Shown here: positions 60,361 to 64,000 of the stretch, piece by piece
Layout: each line of letters begins with the position of its first letter
How positions within the stretch are numbered: position 1 is the first letter of the stretch
Origin: Bifidobacterium sp.
Lineage (GTDB): Bacteria > Actinomycetota > Actinomycetes > Actinomycetales > Bifidobacteriaceae
Direction of reading: 5' to 3'
DNA length: 64,000 nt
Assembly: GCA_022640915.1 (NCBI GenBank)
Contig: JALCCT010000006.1
Coordinates: 1-64,000 of the forward strand
Program-made: the position numbers and the translations under genes
Notes under the pieces: generated by a model
The model's database searches: none
What the model was told of the DNA's origin: nothing
Seen by the model: only the letters and a program-made list of their open reading frames with translations

Positions 60361-61653
60361 TCAGCGGAAGTTACGCGCTTGCGCTTTATCGTATTCGGTC
60401 TGCATGTTTGCGGTGAACTGATCGACGTTGCCGTTCTGCACCAGCGTGGTGAGGAAGCCCGCGATATTGATGCTCGGCGGCACGTAATGATCGCAGAAAT
60501 CGGTTAGACGCGCCTCCTTGAAGAATGGCACGACACCCTCGAGCGCCTTGTCGCCCACGTAGGTCTCTTTAAGTGGAGTGAAGGCCGACTGGATTTTCGA
60601 ATAATCTTCCAGGCGTTCGCGCTGCATGAGGAAGTCAATGAATTCACGCGCCTCCTTGGGATGCTTGGTGTTCGCGCCCATAGTCAGGATCACGTCGTCG
60701 CCCGCCGTGAGCATCTGCTCCTCAGGATTGTTGGTGGCTGGCATCTGTGCGAAACGGATGTTCATGTCCTTGTTGATCAGGCGCACCTGCGGAATGGCAT
60801 ACGTGCCGAGCGGAAGCACCGCCGCCTTGCCGTTGGCGAAGTCTTGCGTGGCCTGCTGATATGTCGCGCCCGGATTCGCCTGAGTGTAATTCTGGTAGAG
60901 TTCGACCAGTTTGCCCGACACCGGCTTCCACAGGTCGGCGAAGGTCGTGGTGCCTGCCTTGAGCTTCGTATATTCACTTTCCGGCACCAGCGTCGAGTTG
61001 AGTGACGACAACGGCGCCTGCAGTGTCCACGGATCGCCATAGCTGGCCTCGAGCGGCGTGATACCTTGCTGCTTGAAGGTCTTCAGGGCGCTGATGAACC
61101 CGTTCCAGGTAGTTGGCGGGTGATTAGGATCGAGACCGGCTTTACGCCATAGATCCACGTTGATTATATAGCCACTGGCATTGCCCGAGAAGGGCAGCCC
61201 ATAGAGGCGCTTATGTGAGGGGTCTGCACTCTGGACCAAGTCCTTAGCGATTTTCACCATACCCGGGTTGAGCTTGCTCACGACCGGATCGTCGGTGAAA
61301 TCGTGGAATACGCCCGCTTCTGCGAGCATTCCGTAATTGATATCGCCGTTAACGGTGATGACGTCGGGAGTGCGGTTCTTCACCAATCGCGTGCGCAGAT
61401 CGGTCACGGCGTTGGGCGAGTTGTTCACGTTGACGCGGATGTCAGGATGCGTTTTCTCGAAATCACGTGCGGCCTGGGTAAACCAACTGCTCGCCTCGAA
61501 TTTGAATTGGAAGAAATCCAGATAGACTTTCTGGCTGCTCGAAACGCCGCAGCCTGCGAGGCTAATACCGGCAGCGAACGCGCACAATGCCGCTGCCACT
61601 TTGCCCAGTCCGCGGCACAGCAATCCTCGAGTCCGATGAGAATCCATGTCCAT
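60361..61653 (-). CDS. Sugar-binding lipoprotein of the raffinose/sucrose importer
   Basis: A 430-residue lipoprotein: a long N-region ([10 protein letters not shown]), hydrophobic core about residues 18-33 and lipobox LAGC with C35. The mature domain is SBP_bac_1 (MalE-like), with [48 protein letters not shown], and the helical part [16 protein letters not shown]. The start is ATG 61653 because GGAG lies seven bases upstream; the frame continues further without a ribosome site. First gene of the MalEFG-type operon and divergent from the ROK regulator. It should bind alpha-galactosyl oligosaccharides, inferred from the alpha-galactosidase and sucrose phosphorylase neighbours. Confidence 0.93.
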   Translation of the reverse strand: MDMDSHRTRGLLCRGLGKVAAALCAFAAGISLAGCGVSSSQKVYLDFFQFKFEASSWFTQAARDFEKTHPDIRVNVNNSPNAVTDLRTRLVKNRTPDVITVNGDINYGMLAEAGVFHDFTDDPVVSKLNPGMVKIAKDLVQSADPSHKRLYGLPFSGNASGYIINVDLWRKAGLDPNHPPTTWNGFISALKTFKQQGITPLEASYGDPWTLQAPLSSLNSTLVPESEYTKLKAGTTTFADLWKPVSGKLVELYQNYTQANPGATYQQATQDFANGKAAVLPLGTYAIPQVRLINKDMNIRFAQMPATNNPEEQMLTAGDDVILTMGANTKHPKEAREFIDFLMQRERLEDYSKIQSAFTPLKETYVGDKALEGVVPFFKEARLTDFCDHYVPPSINIAGFLTTLVQNGNVDQFTANMQTEYDKAQARNFR

Positions 61654-62011
61654 ACAGCGACTCCTTTGCTCGTGAATCCACAGCTTCCTCGCCATGGCTT
61701 CAATGTATCTTCACGCTAGCCATCATGCATTTTCATTCCAAATCCGCGCGCGCCCCGAACCTCCGGCAAATAATGGCGCTCTCCCGCGTCATCCGTGTGC
61801 GCCACCGGCCGCATCGCCCACGACCACGCATCGTTCCAGCCGCCTCGCAAAATCCGCGCGCGCCACCTGTATCATCCAACGAATCTTCTTTCTGCTGAGA
61901 CACGAAGGCGACACACTTACGTCAGTGGCGGAAAAACGAAGTTTCGACTATTTTGTTATTTACGTAAAGAAAATGTCTGTATTGCGTCGCAGTCCTGTGA
62001 AAGAGGTGGCC
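61654..62011. promoter_or_regulatory. Divergent control region of the raffinose/sucrose locus
   Basis: About 360 bases between the importer operon and the ROK gene. The right half is A+T-rich and contains the palindrome at 61956-61971. The left half carries no clear -35/-10 pair that I could recognise. Confidence 0.45.
61956..61971. promoter_or_regulatory. Candidate ROK-regulator operator
   Basis: TTTACGTAAA is a perfect palindrome (61959-61968) with flanking T and A pairs extending it as TTnTTTACGTAAAnAA. It lies 40-56 bases before the regulator start. TTTAC and GTAAA halves recur in the repeat before sucrose phosphorylase. Confidence 0.5.
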
Positions 62012-63226
62012 ATGGCCGCACTTCATCCGATACCGCAATGGTTCACCGGCTCGGACTACACCTATCGGGTAGCTGCAGCCATCGCACAATACGGCCCGGT
62101 GGCACGCACCACACTGGCCAGTCTGCTCCGGCTTTCGCAGGGCGCTCTCTCACGCATCACAAGCGACCTGCTTTATGAGGGCGTCATCGAAGAGCTTGCT
62201 CCGCCGGAAGCATCAGCGGGGAGGCTACCACATGCGTTTGCCCCCAAACCCGGCGCGAGGCATCGAGGCCGTCCGCAAACCGCGCTAGCAATACGAGGAG
62301 ACGCCAAAACTTTCATCGGCATCAAGGTGCAGGCCAAATCTGCGATTGGCACGGCCGTAAATGCGCATGGCGAGATCGTCTCAGGCCGGCATGAACGCCG
62401 CTTCAACGATCAGTCGCCTGCGGCAGTGGTTTCGTGCTTGGCCGCACTTGCCGCTGATTGCGCGCAAGACACAATTGATGCCGGGTTGCCCTCGCCCACT
62501 GCCATAGGCGTCTCGCTTGCTGGGCACATCGAGCGTGACGCGATTGTGACATTTTCGCCCTTCCTGCACTGGGAACACCCCGTGGATCTGGCGGAGCTAA
62601 TCACAGAAGCTGCTGGATTGCCGACCGGAATATTCAATGATATCGATTCGCTACTGATGGATGCCTGCTGGTTCGGCTCGGGTGTCGGGCTCAATGCCTT
62701 CGCCATCATCACCATGGGTGTAGGCGTTGGCTACTCGCTAGCTATGCACGGCAAGCCGGTGGATTGTCCGGACAAAAGCTACGGTCTGGCCGGGCATATC
62801 CCGCTTGATCCCGATGGCCCACGCTGTGGTTCGGGACACATCGGCTGCGCGCAATGCCTGACCACCGATTCAATCGCCCAGGAGTATTCGCAGATGATCG
62901 GCCATGAGGCTAGTTTCAGCGATTTCGAACGCGACGCACGTGCCGGCACGTCCCTTGCCACGCGCCTAGTAAGCCGTACCTGTTTCCGCCTAGGCACCAT
63001 GATCGCCATCGTTGCGAATCTGGCCATGCCCGAAACGATTATGATCGCCGGCGAAACGGCTTTCATCGCCACTCTGGCCACTGATTCGGTGCGTGACGGC
63101 ATCAACCGATACCGGCATAGCCAAAGCGCCCCAGTGCATTTTGAAATTGCGAAACACGACTGGCAGCTCTGGGCGAAGGCCGCTGGGACGCGCGTGCTTA
63201 TTCGCCACATCAGCCCATTAGAATAG
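62012..63226 (+). CDS. ROK-family transcriptional regulator
   Basis: A 404-residue NagC/XylR-type regulator. A winged helix-turn-helix lies at about 20-80 (YGPVARTTLASLLRLSQGALSRITSDLLYEGVIEEL), then the ROK sugar-kinase-like domain with GVSLAGHIERD and GIFNDIDSLLMDACW. The zinc motif reads RCGSGHIGCAQC: the second Cys of the usual CxCGxxGCxE is Ser and the Glu is Gln. The start is ATG 62012 with GAAAGAGG upstream; an ATG 39 bases earlier is possible. It is divergent from the importer operon and next to a GH36 gene, so it probably controls this locus. Confidence 0.9.
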   Translation: MAALHPIPQWFTGSDYTYRVAAAIAQYGPVARTTLASLLRLSQGALSRITSDLLYEGVIEELAPPEASAGRLPHAFAPKPGARHRGRPQTALAIRGDAKTFIGIKVQAKSAIGTAVNAHGEIVSGRHERRFNDQSPAAVVSCLAALAADCAQDTIDAGLPSPTAIGVSLAGHIERDAIVTFSPFLHWEHPVDLAELITEAAGLPTGIFNDIDSLLMDACWFGSGVGLNAFAIITMGVGVGYSLAMHGKPVDCPDKSYGLAGHIPLDPDGPRCGSGHIGCAQCLTTDSIAQEYSQMIGHEASFSDFERDARAGTSLATRLVSRTCFRLGTMIAIVANLAMPETIMIAGETAFIATLATDSVRDGINRYRHSQSAPVHFEIAKHDWQLWAKAAGTRVLIRHISPLE

Positions 63227-63294
63227 GCCCGGCGCACGCCCAAGGCATTGTCGTGCATAGCATTCCAGGCGCGGCGCGCAACCAGCGCCTCGGC

Positions 63295-64000
63295 CTATTG
63301 CCGTACAGTCTCGAATAACACGGCCTGCGCGGGGTGCAGGGAGGGCACGCGCAAGCCGTAGGTCTGCAGGGCGCGGCCATCGAGCGTGACACCATCCGCA
63401 TTCCACCAGCCACTCACGCTCTGCGCGTTGGTGACGTCGCAGCCGAGCTCACGGTTCACTGCCAACGGGAGTACGCGATAAAGCGCATCAGCGTCCAAGC
63501 CAGGCAAATGCACAGGCGCGGCGGGATACGTGGCCGACGTAGTGCGTTGGGTGAACCGATAGACTGCCCGCGAACCGTCGGCACTTACGATGCCATCCAG
63601 CTGTACCGCTGGATCCGGAGAATCGTTGTGCACGACCAACCCGGAGGCAAAATCGGAGCGGTGCGCCTTGAACGCCTCCACCCAAGATTTTAGCGCGGCA
63701 AGCGATTCGGGAGACTGTTTGAGCAGATTCCATTCGATGCCCATATGCCCGAAGAATGTCATCGCCGCACGCAGCTGCTGGCTCGTGGCGCGCAGCGTGG
63801 AGTGCGCCGGGCTCGCACCTACATGCTCGCCCATCATCTCAGGCGGCACCAGCAGCGATGTATAGCGCTGGATCGTTGCACGCTCCACTGGATCTACGCA
63901 GTCGGAGACCCACACACGACTCGCAAATTCGAGGATTCCCAAGTCGATGCGCCCGCCACCGGACGAGCAGCTTTCGATCTCCAAACCCATGTAATGCCGC
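63295..64000 (-). CDS. GH36 alpha-galactosidase, C-terminal part (cut by window edge)
   Basis: The last 234 residues of a GH36 enzyme; the frame stays open through the right edge, beyond the internal Met at 63990. EIESCSSGGGRIDLG and RVWVSDCVDPVERATIQRY are hallmark segments, the latter with the acid/base Asp in SDxxD. The C-terminal beta-domain follows with FFGHMGIEWNLL and ends in VLFETVRQ. The nucleophile region is outside the window. It hydrolyses alpha-1,6-galactosides such as melibiose and raffinose. With the sucrose phosphorylase and MalEFG importer it forms a raffinose-type pathway. It converges on the ROK gene. Confidence 0.93.
   Translation of the reverse strand, partial: RHYMGLEIESCSSGGGRIDLGILEFASRVWVSDCVDPVERATIQRYTSLLVPPEMMGEHVGASPAHSTLRATSQQLRAAMTFFGHMGIEWNLLKQSPESLAALKSWVEAFKAHRSDFASGLVVHNDSPDPAVQLDGIVSADGSRAVYRFTQRTTSATYPAAPVHLPGLDADALYRVLPLAVNRELGCDVTNAQSVSGWWNADGVTLDGRALQTYGLRVPSLHPAQAVLFETVRQ

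Overview
The window is an approximately 60% G+C stretch of an actinobacterial chromosome that looks like Bifidobacterium. The best markers are a 507-residue sucrose phosphorylase that keeps the catalytic positions and much of the sequence I know from the B. adolescentis enzyme, a dnaK-grpE-dnaJ-hspR operon with HAIR operators, an actinobacterial DUF3073 protein, a ThrE-type exporter, and a large share of sugar-uptake genes with LacI or ROK regulators. Species cannot be fixed from the sequence alone.

Layout. 0-4 kb: a decayed IS256-type transposase fragment at the left edge, a LuxR-type response regulator translationally coupled to a stub that looks like a truncated sensor kinase, and a polar amino-acid (glutamate-type) ABC importer with two permeases and a lipoprotein but no ATPase gene. 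4.5-14.6 kb: core metabolism (DUF3073, trpS, ThrE-like exporter, PEP carboxylase followed by a beta-carbonic anhydrase that can feed it bicarbonate, a CNNM/CorC membrane protein, Dps). 14.8-29.1 kb: a seven-gene minus-strand operon facing a divergent LacI regulator. It encodes an Opp-type importer with a fused double ATPase, an alpha/beta hydrolase, a 1210-residue GH94-type phosphorylase and a GH3 beta-glucosidase. The GH94+GH3 pair resembles the 1,2-beta-oligoglucan phosphorylase / sophorose-active beta-glucosidase pair known in Listeria, so I propose a sophoro-oligosaccharide (beta-1,2-glucan fragment) utilisation locus. A promoter with an embedded LacI operator lies just upstream of the importer.

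29-37 kb: an SDR oxidoreductase, a YgjP-type metallopeptidase, tRNA-Ile(GAT) and tRNA-Ala(TGC) separated by a terminator, a small secreted protein, an XRE regulator coupled to a membrane protein, proton-translocating transhydrogenase pntAB, and a HAD phosphatase. 37-45 kb: one 2572-residue LPxTG-class surface protein made of many repeated beta-domains and four FctA/Spy0128-like isopeptide domains, preceded by a 75-residue ORF whose stop overlaps its start codon. 45.5-50.2 kb: the DnaK chaperone operon with its repressor HspR.

50.2-64 kb: pyroglutamyl peptidase, a Cof-type HAD phosphatase, a small membrane protein, an orphan mannose-family PTS EIIA, a GH13 alpha-glucosidase, an orphan zinc/manganese-binding lipoprotein, then a raffinose/sucrose locus: sucrose phosphorylase, a MalEFG-type importer, a divergent ROK regulator and a GH36 alpha-galactosidase cut by the right edge. 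In that locus raffinose-type sugars would be imported, split by alpha-galactosidase, and the sucrose released would be phosphorolysed to glucose-1-phosphate and fructose.

The strongest unexplained items are the GH94/GH3 operon, the giant surface protein with its coupled leader ORF, two long perfect palindromes (30 bp before the carbonic anhydrase gene, 44 bp after dps), the direct-repeat operator before pntAB, and the orphan PTS protein.
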